From: Caryophanales bacterium UBA1427
Lineage (GTDB): Bacteria; Bacillota_I; Bacilli_A; ML615J-28; CAG-313
Reading direction: 5' to 3'
DNA length: 64,000 nt
NCBI GenBank assembly: GCA_002329485.1
Contig: DCTZ01000027.1
Span: forward strand, 5,741 to 69,740
The position numbers were made by a program, and so were the translations under genes. The notes beneath the pieces are model-generated. The model was not told the DNA's origin. It saw nothing but the letters and a program-made list of their open reading frames with translations, and did not search any database. The stretch's first letter is position 1; each line of letters opens with the position of its first letter. Positions 16,071-24,667 of the stretch are shown piece by piece.

Positions 16071-17561
16071 ATGGAACAATTAAATCTTACGGAACAGGAA
16101 CTTGTTCGTCGCAAAAAAATGGAAGATTTGCGAGCAAAGGGAATTGACCCCTTCGGCCAAAAATTCGAAAGAACTTCCAACTCGCAAAAATTAAAATCCG
16201 AGTACCAAGACAAGACCAAAGAAGAATTAGCCGAAATCAATGCATATGTGAAGATTGCGGGGCGGATTATGACCAAACGCATCAAAGGCAAAGTCGGCTT
16301 CATGCATATTCAGGACCGTTACGGCCAGATTCAGATCTACTGCCGGTATGACATTTTGGGCGAAGACACTTACGATTTGTTCAAATCGGCCGATATCGGC
16401 GATATCGTGGGCATCGGCGGTTACGTCATGCGTACGGATGCGGGGGAATTGAGCGTTAAAGCGACATCCTATACCCACCTGACGAAAGCTTTAAGACCGC
16501 TTCCGGAAAAATTCCACGGTCTTCAGGATAAAGAAGAAGCAAGACGCCGACGCTACGTCGATTTGATTATGAACGAAGAATCGCGGCGAATTGCCTTCAT
16601 GCGACCGAAAATCATACGCGCCATCCAACAGTTCTTCGACGACCGAGGTTATGTGGAAGTGGAAACTCCGGTTCTTACACCGATTTTGGGCGGAGCCGCC
16701 GCACGGCCGTTCGTAACCCACCACAACACACTCGACATGGACTTTTATTTGCGCATTGCCACCGAACTTCCTTTGAAGCGCCTTATCGTCGGCGGTATGG
16801 AAGCGGTATACGAAATCGGCAGGCTCTTTAGAAACGAAGGCATGGATTCCAACCACAATCCGGAATTCACGACCGTCGAAGCCTACTTGGCTTACGGAAA
16901 CATCGACGATATGATGGAACTTGCCGAATCGCTTTTCGAACATTTGGCGCTTAAAGTCCTCGGCACAACCGAAATCGAATATCAGGGCCATACCATATCC
17001 TTGAAAGCGCCGTTTGCCCGGTTGCATATGGTTGACGGTATCAAACGGACAACCGGAATCGATTTTTTCAAAATCACCGATTTGGACGAAGCTTTGGCCC
17101 TAGCCAAAGAGCACGGAATCGCCGTGCCGAACCACCAAAAAGCCGTCGGTCACATCATCAATCTGTTCTTCGAAAAATACGTCGAGGGCACGATTATCCA
17201 ACCGACCTTTGTTTACGGTCATCCGATCGAAATTTCGCCGCTCGCCAAAAAGAATGCCCAGGATCCGCGTTTTACCGATCGGTTTGAACTTTTCATCAAT
17301 AACCGCGAATACGCCAACGCTTTTACGGAATTGAACGACCCGATCGACCAACGAGAACGGTTCCTTGCCCAATTGAAAGAAAAAGAACTCGGAAACGACG
17401 AAGCTTCGGAAATGGACGTCGACTTCATCGAAGCGCTTGAATACGGCATGCCTCCGACAGGGGGAATCGGTATCGGAATCGACCGACTGATTATGCTTCT
17501 GACCCAAACCGACTCCATCCGCGATGTCTTGTTATTCCCGCATATGAGAAGTCGGTCATGA
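16071..17561 (+). CDS. lysS: Lysyl-tRNA synthetase, class II
   Basis: Charges tRNA-Lys with lysine. 496 residues with the class II layout: an N-terminal OB-fold anticodon-binding domain (about 55-150, GFMHIQDRYGQIQIY), motif 1 (GYVEVETPVL), motif 2 (FRNEGMDSNHNPEFT) and motif 3 near the end (GIGIGIDRLIMLL). Length is normal. The ATG has AAAGAGG upstream. Its stop overlaps the mntP start by four bases, so lysS and mntP are co-translated. Confidence 0.97.
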   Translation: MEQLNLTEQELVRRKKMEDLRAKGIDPFGQKFERTSNSQKLKSEYQDKTKEELAEINAYVKIAGRIMTKRIKGKVGFMHIQDRYGQIQIYCRYDILGEDTYDLFKSADIGDIVGIGGYVMRTDAGELSVKATSYTHLTKALRPLPEKFHGLQDKEEARRRRYVDLIMNEESRRIAFMRPKIIRAIQQFFDDRGYVEVETPVLTPILGGAAARPFVTHHNTLDMDFYLRIATELPLKRLIVGGMEAVYEIGRLFRNEGMDSNHNPEFTTVEAYLAYGNIDDMMELAESLFEHLALKVLGTTEIEYQGHTISLKAPFARLHMVDGIKRTTGIDFFKITDLDEALALAKEHGIAVPNHQKAVGHIINLFFEKYVEGTIIQPTFVYGHPIEISPLAKKNAQDPRFTDRFELFINNREYANAFTELNDPIDQRERFLAQLKEKELGNDEASEMDVDFIEALEYGMPPTGGIGIGIDRLIMLLTQTDSIRDVLLFPHMRSRS

Positions 17562-18118
17562 TAAAAGCAATTATATCTTATATCCTGATAGGCATCGGCT
17601 TGAGTATCGATGCCTTCTTTTCCTGCCTGGCAATCGGCTGCGACAAAAGAAGAAACGTCAAAGCCGTTCTTTTGACTCCATTTATCATCGGAATCTTTCA
17701 TATTGCCTTTCCATTGATTGCTTTCTTTTTGACAAATGCCCTGGTGAGTCTTCCCATTAGCGCCAAAATTTCGGCGTTCGGTTCGTATATTGCGGGAGGA
17801 ATCTTTATCGTGATGGGACTCTTCAATATCCTGCACAAAGACAAAGCAGTCAAAGCTTTTATCGTCAGCATCATCGATATTCTTCTCCTTTCCTTATCGG
17901 TCAGCATCGACAGCATCATGGTGGGCCTGAGTTTAGGTTTTTCCGGAACTTACAATATTTTCCTCGGTGCCTCGATTTTCGGGGTTATCGCCGGAGCGAC
18001 ATCGTTTCTTTCCATCAAAACGGCCCGCTGCTATCTTAAAGGCGTCCAAAATGCCGAAATCTATTCGGGAATCTTTTTCATCATTTTAGGTATTTTATCG
18101 CTTTTTCAAATCATCTGA
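17558..18118 (+). CDS. mntP: MntP-family manganese efflux protein
   Basis: A 186-residue membrane protein with six predicted helices and the two family half-repeats, each with an acidic helix motif: LSIDAFFSC near residue 15 and LSVSIDSIMVG near residue 115. MntP exports Mn(II); the close relative YtaF (sporulation membrane protein) is an alternative annotation, and the SIDS second motif does not separate the two. Overlaps lysS by ATGA. No manganese riboswitch is visible in the leader since it has no leader of its own. Confidence 0.78.
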   Translation: MIKAIISYILIGIGLSIDAFFSCLAIGCDKRRNVKAVLLTPFIIGIFHIAFPLIAFFLTNALVSLPISAKISAFGSYIAGGIFIVMGLFNILHKDKAVKAFIVSIIDILLLSLSVSIDSIMVGLSLGFSGTYNIFLGASIFGVIAGATSFLSIKTARCYLKGVQNAEIYSGIFFIILGILSLFQII

Positions 18119-18157
18119 CAAAAAAACAAGTCCCACATGAGACTTGTTTTTTGTTTT
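18119..18157. terminator. Bidirectional terminator between mntP and ltaE
   Basis: Stem AAAAACAAGTC / GACTTGTTTTT with an 8-nt loop, flanked by A and T runs; serves both convergent genes. Confidence 0.85.
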
Positions 18158-18160
18158 TAT

Positions 18161-19180
18161 CTAGTTTTTCATTATTTCGATCAGCTTTTCCACATCTTCC
18201 GCTTTGGTGGCAAAAGAGGTGACAAACCGAACCGTTACATAGTCGTCCGCTTTGTTCCAGACTTCAAAAGCGCAAACGTCTTTCAAAGTATTGTATTTGT
18301 CCCAAGAGATGTTGACAAAAATCTGATTGGTATCGGAAATGCTCGCAAGGGTATAACCTAATCCCACCAGTTTTTCCTGAAGGTTTAACGCCAAAACATT
18401 GGCATGGCGGGCCATTGCGAGGAAAAGGTTGTCTTGGAAGAAGACCTGAAACTGCAACCCCAACAGAAAACCTTTCGCAAGCATTCCCCCGTTTTGTTTT
18501 ACGGAGTGGCGGACATAAGGTTTTAGTGCTGGGTTGGTCACAATCAGCACTTCGCCCATCAAAAGACCGTTTTTCGTACCACCAATCGTAAACATGTCGG
18601 AAAGTCTTGCGATTTCCGGCAAAGTCAAATCGTTCTTTGGCGACACCAGCGCATTGCTTAAGCGGGCTCCGTCGATGTACAAATACAAATTGTGCTCCCG
18701 GCAAACTTGGGAAATCCGGGTAAGTTCGTCTTTCGTATAAACCGTTCCGATTTCGGTCGCATCGGAGATATAGACCAGTCGCGGAACAACCCCGTGTTCG
18801 TCCTGGTACAGTTCGACCGTTTTTACAATATCCTCCGGCACGATTTTTCCGTTAACCGGTTTTACGGTCAAAATCTTGTGACCGGTTTGTTCGATGGCTC
18901 CGGTTTCATGCACCGCGATATGGCCGCTTTCGACCGCAATCACCGCTTCGTAGGGCCTTAAGGCATGAGCGATGGCGATTTTGTTCGCGCTCGTTCCGCC
19001 AATCAAGAAATGCACGTCGGCATCGCTTTGGATTAAATCCTTAACCTTTTGTCTTGCGAGGTCGCTTGCTTCGTCCAAACCGTAGCCGTTGAAACTGTCG
19101 TCCAAGTGTTCCTTTAAGCGTTCCAGGACAAAAGGGTGCGCGATATTGCTATAGTCGTTTTTGAAATTGAGTTTTTTCAT
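18161..19180 (-). CDS. ltaE: Low-specificity L-threonine aldolase
   Basis: PLP enzyme cleaving L-threonine (and allo-threonine) to glycine and acetaldehyde; 339 residues, normal size. Seen: FLIGGTSANKIAI, a HIAVHETGA block, LYLYIDGARLSNA, and the PLP-lysine motif TIGGTKNG. The preferred ATG at 19180 has AAGGTG 6 nt upstream; an in-frame GTG at 19189 is part of that ribosome site. The small unknown gene lies 15 bp upstream on the same strand. With the membrane SHMT it offers a second glycine source. Confidence 0.9.
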   Translation of the reverse strand: MKKLNFKNDYSNIAHPFVLERLKEHLDDSFNGYGLDEASDLARQKVKDLIQSDADVHFLIGGTSANKIAIAHALRPYEAVIAVESGHIAVHETGAIEQTGHKILTVKPVNGKIVPEDIVKTVELYQDEHGVVPRLVYISDATEIGTVYTKDELTRISQVCREHNLYLYIDGARLSNALVSPKNDLTLPEIARLSDMFTIGGTKNGLLMGEVLIVTNPALKPYVRHSVKQNGGMLAKGFLLGLQFQVFFQDNLFLAMARHANVLALNLQEKLVGLGYTLASISDTNQIFVNISWDKYNTLKDVCAFEVWNKADDYVTVRFVTSFATKAEDVEKLIEIMKN

Positions 19181-19195
19181 GTTTTTCACCTTGTT

Positions 19196-19735
19196 TCAGA
19201 AGATATTCAATTCTTCCGCAATCATCGAAAATACCGTGTACACCGCATGAAAATCGTCCCTGAACGGCATGATGTTCCGGAGTTCTTCTTCGTAGGAATC
19301 GATCAGTGCCTGACTGAAAGTTCCCCGGTTGACCAAAATGCTGTCGATTTCGCTTTCGATTCGGTCGATGACTTTGGAGCGTTCTTCGGTCATTTCTTCT
19401 TTGTTCACCAAATGCCATTTGAAATCATCCAGATAGATATGGTACAAAATCAAAGGAGCATAGTGGTTAAGTTCCAATACGTTTTTCTTGAAATAATCGT
19501 TGTAATAGACCTTCAGATCTTCCAAAGTGTTGGTCAGAAACCCGAAGCCCATTTCGAAGATGTCGACCAATTCCTGTTCGACCTGTTCGCCCCGTTCTAC
19601 GAGTTTGCAGATATGGTCGTTGACCAAAATAACGTCTTTGAAAGAAATCAGAATCGGCGAGTTCGTCGCTTCCATCTGGTGAATCAGCGGACGGAACTCC
19701 CGCATGTAATTGGTATAGTCCTGATATATATCCAT
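19196..19735 (-). CDS. Conserved-looking soluble protein of unknown function
   Basis: A 179-residue acidic, mostly helical protein without signal, membrane span or recognisable motif. Many aromatic residues (Tyr, Phe) are spread through the helices. The ATG at 19735 has AAAGGAG 6 nt upstream. It sits 11 bp after the ABC exporter gene and 15 bp before ltaE, so the three form one minus-strand unit. I do not recognise the family. Confidence 0.75.
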   Translation of the reverse strand: MDIYQDYTNYMREFRPLIHQMEATNSPILISFKDVILVNDHICKLVERGEQVEQELVDIFEMGFGFLTNTLEDLKVYYNDYFKKNVLELNHYAPLILYHIYLDDFKWHLVNKEEMTEERSKVIDRIESEIDSILVNRGTFSQALIDSYEEELRNIMPFRDDFHAVYTVFSMIAEELNIF

Positions 19736-19746
19736 ATTTTACTCCT

Positions 19747-22044
19747 TTATTCGGTCCTGAGCGCCACGACAGGGTCTTTCTTCGCCGCAATCCGCGACGG
19801 GATAAAGCCCGCAATGACCGTAAGCAGCATGCTCAGTCCGATTAAAATTATAGCATGTAACGGTCTAATTTGCGCCACATTAGCAACTTCGGTTTCCCTT
19901 TCGATAATTTTGTTGATCGGGAAGGAGGCGATATAGGCAAGGAACATGCCCATCAACCCCGCCACAAATCCGATTAGCAACGTTTCCGCAATAAACACCC
20001 GGGAGATATCTTTCTTCCTGGCGCCGAGGCTCCTTAACAAACCGATTTCTTTGATTCTTTCGATTACCGAGATATATGTGATGATGCCAATCATGATGGA
20101 AGAAACAAAGAGCGAAACGCCAGAAAAAGCAACCAAGACCAAAGTGACGGCGGAAACCACGCGCCCGATGGTTTTGGAAAGCGTTTCGGAACGGTCCGAA
20201 TAGAGGATTTTTTCTTCTCTTCCTTCGTTGTAAGCATCAAGATACAGTTTGATCTGATCTTTGCTTTCGAAAGTTTTCGGATAAATGAGAATTTCGGATG
20301 CACTCTTTTGGCCGCCGATATCGATCAGGCGGCTTTGGAATCTGTATTCCGCGGTAATCGTTCCGGTCGAAGTCGTTTCGTCTTTAAACGGCTGGCCGGT
20401 TATAACGTCTTTGGTCAGGCCGTATTCGAGCTGTTCTTTAACGATGGCCGATTCGCCGTTGACCCTGAGGATTTCGTCGGTTAAAGCTTTCGGATAGGCG
20501 ACACCGTTGCTTAAAAAACTCGTGGCGGTATCGGGATACATCCTTAGGATTCCCGTAACCCGCAAAACAATGTTTCTTTCGTCTTCGTATACTGCTTTGG
20601 AAGCGTTCCGGGCAAAATAGGTGCCGTCTGCGTTTTTGACAAACCGGACATCGTTCGGAATCAATTTGATTTCCAAACCCAACAAATCGTCGAAAGTATA
20701 ATATTCCTTCAGAAAGTCCAAACCGAGTTCCGCAAACACCGTGGTCGGAATCCGGTTGTAACGGTCGACGACCAAAGCGATTTCGTTGTAACCCGTCGGA
20801 TATTTCCCCGCAATCACCTGATACTCGCCCTGCATGTATTCGTCGTTGTTCAGAAGTTCCTGAAAACGCAGGGTCGAAGACGAAACATAGCGGTACTTTT
20901 CTTCGCTTTGCACCATCAGGTAGAAGTAAAACTGCCGCCGGTAGGTAATCGCGTTATACAAATTCGGGTCGAGCTGGTTGAGGTATTCTTCGAACTCCAG
21001 CGATATTTTGTTGATATGGGTATAGTTCGGGCTTCTTAAATACGGATAGACTTTGTCTTCGTCCGGGAAAGGAACCCACTGATTGGTGTTCGGCTGCATG
21101 TCTTCGTCGTAGAAAGTAATCTGCTGGGATATCGAAAGCGGCAGATTGGCAAGCGTGTCGAGCTGAGCTTGGTCGATATAGCCGCTTAGACCGAAAGAAA
21201 TTCCCATGACGAGGGCAATTCCGATAATGCCGATGCTCGCCGCAAACGCGGTCAGAAGCGTCCGCATCTTCTTCGTCCAAAGATTGGCCCCGGATAACGT
21301 AAGTGCCGTAAGCAAAGACATCGAGGTTTTTTCGCGCGGTCCTTTTTTTATTTCTTTGGCTTCATCCCCGATGTTTTCGGTATCACTTAAGATTTCCCCG
21401 TCCATCAGACGGATTATGCGCGTCGCATATTCGTTGGCAAGCTGTTCGTTATGGGTAACCATTACAACCAAGCGTTCTTTGGAAATCTCTTTCAGCAAAT
21501 CGACGATTTGGCGGCTGGTTTTGGAATCCAAAGCGCCGGTCGGCTCATCCGCCAAAATAATTTCCGGATTGTTGATTAAAGCCCGGGCGATGCTTACCCG
21601 CTGCATCTGTCCGCCCGAAAGCTGGTTCGGACGTTTATGGGCCTGATCCGACAAACCGACCTTTTTCAAAGCTTCCTTGGCACGCTCTTTTCGTTCTTTT
21701 TTGGATACCCCGGCCAAGGTCAATGCGAGTTCGACGTTTTTCTGTACGGAAAGGTGCGGAATGAGATAATAGTTTTGGAAAACGAATCCGACCGAACGGT
21801 TGCGATAGGCATCCCAATCGGAATCCTGAAAATGGCTTGTGGATTTGTTGTTGATGATTAAGTCACCCGAAGTGTAGCGGTCAAGCCCCCCCAGAATATT
21901 GAGAAGCGTTGTTTTTCCGCAGCCGCTCGGTCCCAATATGGCCACAAACTCGCTGCTTTGAAATGACAGATTAATACCTTTTAATGCATGTATTACCTGA
22001 TTACCTACATAATAATCTTTTGAAATGTTCTTTAAATAAATCAT
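19747..22044 (-). CDS. ABC transporter, fused ATPase and FtsX/MacB-type permease
   Basis: 765 residues. The ATPase (1-230) has Walker A GPSGCGKTT, signature LSGGQMQR, Walker B ILADEPT and the D-loop GALD. A first membrane helix near 265-290 is followed by a long extracellular part (about 295-630) and three closing helices, ending with IPSRIAAKKDPVVALRTE, the typical MacB/FtsX tail. This is the MacB type VII arrangement, which in Gram-positives acts in peptide or lipoprotein export and antimicrobial-peptide resistance. The substrate is not evident. An AGGAGA site precedes the ATG and a clear promoter lies at 22087-22114. Confidence 0.9.
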   Translation of the reverse strand: MIYLKNISKDYYVGNQVIHALKGINLSFQSSEFVAILGPSGCGKTTLLNILGGLDRYTSGDLIINNKSTSHFQDSDWDAYRNRSVGFVFQNYYLIPHLSVQKNVELALTLAGVSKKERKERAKEALKKVGLSDQAHKRPNQLSGGQMQRVSIARALINNPEIILADEPTGALDSKTSRQIVDLLKEISKERLVVMVTHNEQLANEYATRIIRLMDGEILSDTENIGDEAKEIKKGPREKTSMSLLTALTLSGANLWTKKMRTLLTAFAASIGIIGIALVMGISFGLSGYIDQAQLDTLANLPLSISQQITFYDEDMQPNTNQWVPFPDEDKVYPYLRSPNYTHINKISLEFEEYLNQLDPNLYNAITYRRQFYFYLMVQSEEKYRYVSSSTLRFQELLNNDEYMQGEYQVIAGKYPTGYNEIALVVDRYNRIPTTVFAELGLDFLKEYYTFDDLLGLEIKLIPNDVRFVKNADGTYFARNASKAVYEDERNIVLRVTGILRMYPDTATSFLSNGVAYPKALTDEILRVNGESAIVKEQLEYGLTKDVITGQPFKDETTSTGTITAEYRFQSRLIDIGGQKSASEILIYPKTFESKDQIKLYLDAYNEGREEKILYSDRSETLSKTIGRVVSAVTLVLVAFSGVSLFVSSIMIGIITYISVIERIKEIGLLRSLGARKKDISRVFIAETLLIGFVAGLMGMFLAYIASFPINKIIERETEVANVAQIRPLHAIILIGLSMLLTVIAGFIPSRIAAKKDPVVALRTE

Positions 22045-22086
22045 TGCCCGTCTCCTACAAAAAAGTCGAATTTTATCGATATTATT

Positions 22087-22114
22087 ATTATATTACATTT
22101 CGCTTTATTTTCAA
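22087..22114 (-). promoter_or_regulatory. Sigma-A-type promoter of the ABC exporter operon
   Basis: Minus-strand TTGAAA at 22109-22114 and TATAAT at 22087-22092 with a 16-nt spacer, about 45 nt ahead of the ABC gene start. Confidence 0.65.
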
Positions 22115-22242
22115 CCCGATTTGATTTGTTTTTTCAATAAAGTTTTCTGAGGCCGGACTAATGTCCAAACTTTGTTTTAGCTTCGTCAATACAACGGCTT
22201 TCGTAGTTTCTTAGCATTTTTTTTCAAAACTCGGCTGACATG

Positions 22243-22251
22243 TGATATAAT
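22243..22251 (+). promoter_or_regulatory. Extended -10 promoter of the YebC-family gene
   Basis: TGA-TATAAT at 22243-22251, 35 nt before the ATG; the -35 region is weak (TTTTCA/TTCAAA). Confidence 0.55.
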
Positions 22252-22286
22252 AAACAAGCAAAAAAACCCAAAAAGGAGATGGAAAC

Positions 22287-23015
22287 ATGGGAAGAGCGTA
22301 TGAAGTGCGCAAAGCTGCAATGGCCAAAACGGCAGCAATGAAGAGTAAAGTAAACAACAAATACGGGCGTTCAATTTATCTCGCCGCAAAATCCGGAATT
22401 CCTGATCCAGAATTAAATCAAGCACTCAAGAAAGAAATCGAAAAAGCCAAGAGCGAAAAAGTCCCTGCCGACGTCATCAAACGGGCCATCGAAAAAGCCC
22501 AGGGCTTGGGATCGGAAAATTATACCTCGGTCCGCTACGAAGGATTCGGACCGAACAACTCGATGTTTGTGATCGAATGCGAAACGGACAATCCGAATCG
22601 GACCTATATCGATGTCAGAACCGCTTTTTCAAAAGCCAACTGCAAACTCGGCGTCAACGGCAGCGTAATCCATATGTTCAGTAATCTTGCGGCTTTCTCT
22701 TTCGAAGGTTTGACGGAAGACGAAGTTTTGGAAGGACTTATTGCATCCGATTGCGATGTCACGGAAATCAAAGAAGAAGACGGACTGATTTCCGTTTTTG
22801 CCCCGATTACCGAATATGCCAAAGTAAAACAAGCTTTGCTTGACTTAAAACCCGATCTCGAATTTTTGGAAGATCAGATTGCCTGGATTCCTTCCGTTTA
22901 CGTCAAACTGACGGATGAAAACGACAAAAAAATGTTTGACCGCTTAATGGCGCTGTTGGACGAAATCGAAGACGTCCAGGACGTATACCACAACATCGAA
23001 TTTGACGAAGAATAA
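22287..23015 (+). CDS. YebC/PmpR-family transcriptional/translational regulator (YeeN type)
   Basis: A 242-residue protein of the YebC family, a broadly conserved group reported as DNA-binding regulators and, for some members, as factors relieving ribosome stalling. Seen: the MGRAYEVRKAAM start typical of the Bacilli YeeN branch, the lysine-rich N-terminal helical domain, the RYEGFGPNN motif in domain 2, and an acidic C-terminus. A strong AAAGGAGA site precedes the ATG. It is followed by hslO after 70 bp. Confidence 0.92.
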   Translation: MGRAYEVRKAAMAKTAAMKSKVNNKYGRSIYLAAKSGIPDPELNQALKKEIEKAKSEKVPADVIKRAIEKAQGLGSENYTSVRYEGFGPNNSMFVIECETDNPNRTYIDVRTAFSKANCKLGVNGSVIHMFSNLAAFSFEGLTEDEVLEGLIASDCDVTEIKEEDGLISVFAPITEYAKVKQALLDLKPDLEFLEDQIAWIPSVYVKLTDENDKKMFDRLMALLDEIEDVQDVYHNIEFDEE

Positions 23016-23085
23016 TATTTCAGGCAGGTCCGATTGTTCTAATAACTTAATTTATTCGGAGCATACTAATACCAGGGAGATTGTT

Positions 23086-23985
23086 ATGAGTGATTTGTTA
23101 ATTAAATGCCTTTCCTACAACCAGGCGGTGCGGATATATGTGGCAAACACCAAAGATATCATCAACGAAATCGGCGACCGGTTAAACTACTATCCAAGCG
23201 CGCTTGCGGCGATGGGGCGGGTTTTAACCGTCGGCGCCATGATTGGCAGCACTTTAAAAGGCAACGAAACCGTAACCGTGAAAGTTGAAGGAAACGGACC
23301 GATCGGTTTGATCATGGTCGATGCCAATCCGAAAGGCGAAGTCAGAGCCTACGTGCAAAACCCACACTGCCACTTCGACAATCCGGAAACACATAAACTC
23401 GATGTGAAAAGCACGGTAGGCGACCGCGGCTTTATCAGCGTCATCAAAGATTTGAAACTTAAAGAACCTTTCATCGGCACCGTTCCGATTATTTCGGGCG
23501 AGATTGCGGAAGACTTTGCGTATTACTTCAATGTCAGCGAACAAATTCTTTCCGCGGTAGCTTTGGGCGTCTTGGTCGACGAAGATTCCCGAGCCGTTTC
23601 GGCCGGGGGATTTATGGTACAGCTTTTGCCGAATGCCCCAGAAGAAGTGGTCTCCCGACTTGAGGAAAAAATCAAAGCTCTCCCTCCGGTTTCAGAACTT
23701 TTAAATCAGGGAAAAACCCTTGAACAAATCGCCGGTATGATCGGCGACGAAACAACGACGGTAATCGAAACCCTACCCCTAGTATTCAAATGTTCCTGTT
23801 CGAAAGAACGTTTTGCCAGAGGCATTGTATCCCTCGGAACCGAAGAAATCGCCAAAATGATTGAGGAAGACAAAGGCGCAAAAACAACATGCCATTTCTG
23901 CGGAAACGAATATTATTTCTCGGAAAGCGAATTGCAAACCATTTTGAAAGAAGCAACCGAAAAAGAAAATGAGCTAAACAAATAG
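23086..23985 (+). CDS. hslO: Redox-regulated chaperone Hsp33
   Basis: A 299-residue cytoplasmic holdase chaperone activated by oxidation. The C-terminal zinc motif is intact: CSCSKERF and CHFCGNEY, i.e. CxC followed by CxxC. The N-terminal substrate-binding domain has the expected GNGPIG and TVGDRGF blocks. The frame extends upstream to 23002, but the ATG at 23086 has GGGAGA at proper distance and gives the conserved N-terminus. The stop lies inside the loop of the terminator. Confidence 0.94.
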   Translation: MSDLLIKCLSYNQAVRIYVANTKDIINEIGDRLNYYPSALAAMGRVLTVGAMIGSTLKGNETVTVKVEGNGPIGLIMVDANPKGEVRAYVQNPHCHFDNPETHKLDVKSTVGDRGFISVIKDLKLKEPFIGTVPIISGEIAEDFAYYFNVSEQILSAVALGVLVDEDSRAVSAGGFMVQLLPNAPEEVVSRLEEKIKALPPVSELLNQGKTLEQIAGMIGDETTTVIETLPLVFKCSCSKERFARGIVSLGTEEIAKMIEEDKGAKTTCHFCGNEYYFSESELQTILKEATEKENELNK

Positions 23986-24001
23986 CTCATTTTTTCTTTT
24001 T
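23961..24001. terminator. Terminator of hslO, usable from both sides
   Basis: Perfect stem AAAATGAGCTA / TAGCTCATTTT (23967-23977 and 23983-23993) with a 5-nt loop, flanked by T-rich on one side and A-rich on the other. Confidence 0.88.
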
Positions 24002-24007
24002 TCCGAT

Positions 24008-24652
24008 TCAGATTCTTTCGCCGCAACGTCGGCAGAAGCGGTCGTTCGGAGAAACCGTGTTGCCGCAATTCCGGCAGTAACCGATGCCAGCGTTAGAATC
24101 GTTAAAGGTGCCGCCTTGTGTGTTGGCCAGTTTATAGGCAGTTCGCAAAGCAACATTACCCATAATTTTTAAAACGATGATTGCGACGCAGGCACCGATT
24201 GCAATATAAAGAATTACACCCATATTAAACAAACTTTGGTTGTTTTTCAAAAATACCAAGTAGCTGTATATGGTGGCATCCGGGAACCAATCCGGAGCGG
24301 TATCCGGAAAAAGCATCAAAAGTTTTGGGAAAAAGACCAAAACCAACAGAAAAAACAAGGCGGTATATACCTGATTGCCGACCCGGATTCTTTGTGGTTT
24401 GGCAAGTAACTTAAAATTATGGACGATTGCCAAAATGAGAAAACACAAAACCGGAATTCCGATCAACAAGACGAAAATCCCGAATAAGACAGCGTATTCC
24501 CATTCAGTGTTTTTGACTGCTTCGATTGCCAGTTCCACAATATTGAGATAATTATAGGAATCGCCCGTCAGGGTAATTACCGGGACAAAAATAAAGGCAA
24601 CCAAAACGCCGAGCGAAATAATACCGATTAAGGCGCGAAAGAATTTGTTCAT
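24008..24652 (-). CDS. Membrane protein with C-terminal zinc ribbon
   Basis: 214 residues with four hydrophobic segments (about 6-28, 54-80, 95-115, 145-165) and a C-terminal zinc ribbon YCRNCG...FCRRCG, two CxxC pairs ten residues apart. Such tails are common on small membrane proteins of unknown role. An AAGGAAGG ribosome site precedes the ATG. It lies 15 bp after trkH on the same strand, so it may belong to the potassium-uptake operon. Confidence 0.82.
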   Translation of the reverse strand: MNKFFRALIGIISLGVLVAFIFVPVITLTGDSYNYLNIVELAIEAVKNTEWEYAVLFGIFVLLIGIPVLCFLILAIVHNFKLLAKPQRIRVGNQVYTALFFLLVLVFFPKLLMLFPDTAPDWFPDATIYSYLVFLKNNQSLFNMGVILYIAIGACVAIIVLKIMGNVALRTAYKLANTQGGTFNDSNAGIGYCRNCGNTVSPNDRFCRRCGERI

Positions 24653-24667
24653 AATAAACCTTCCTTT

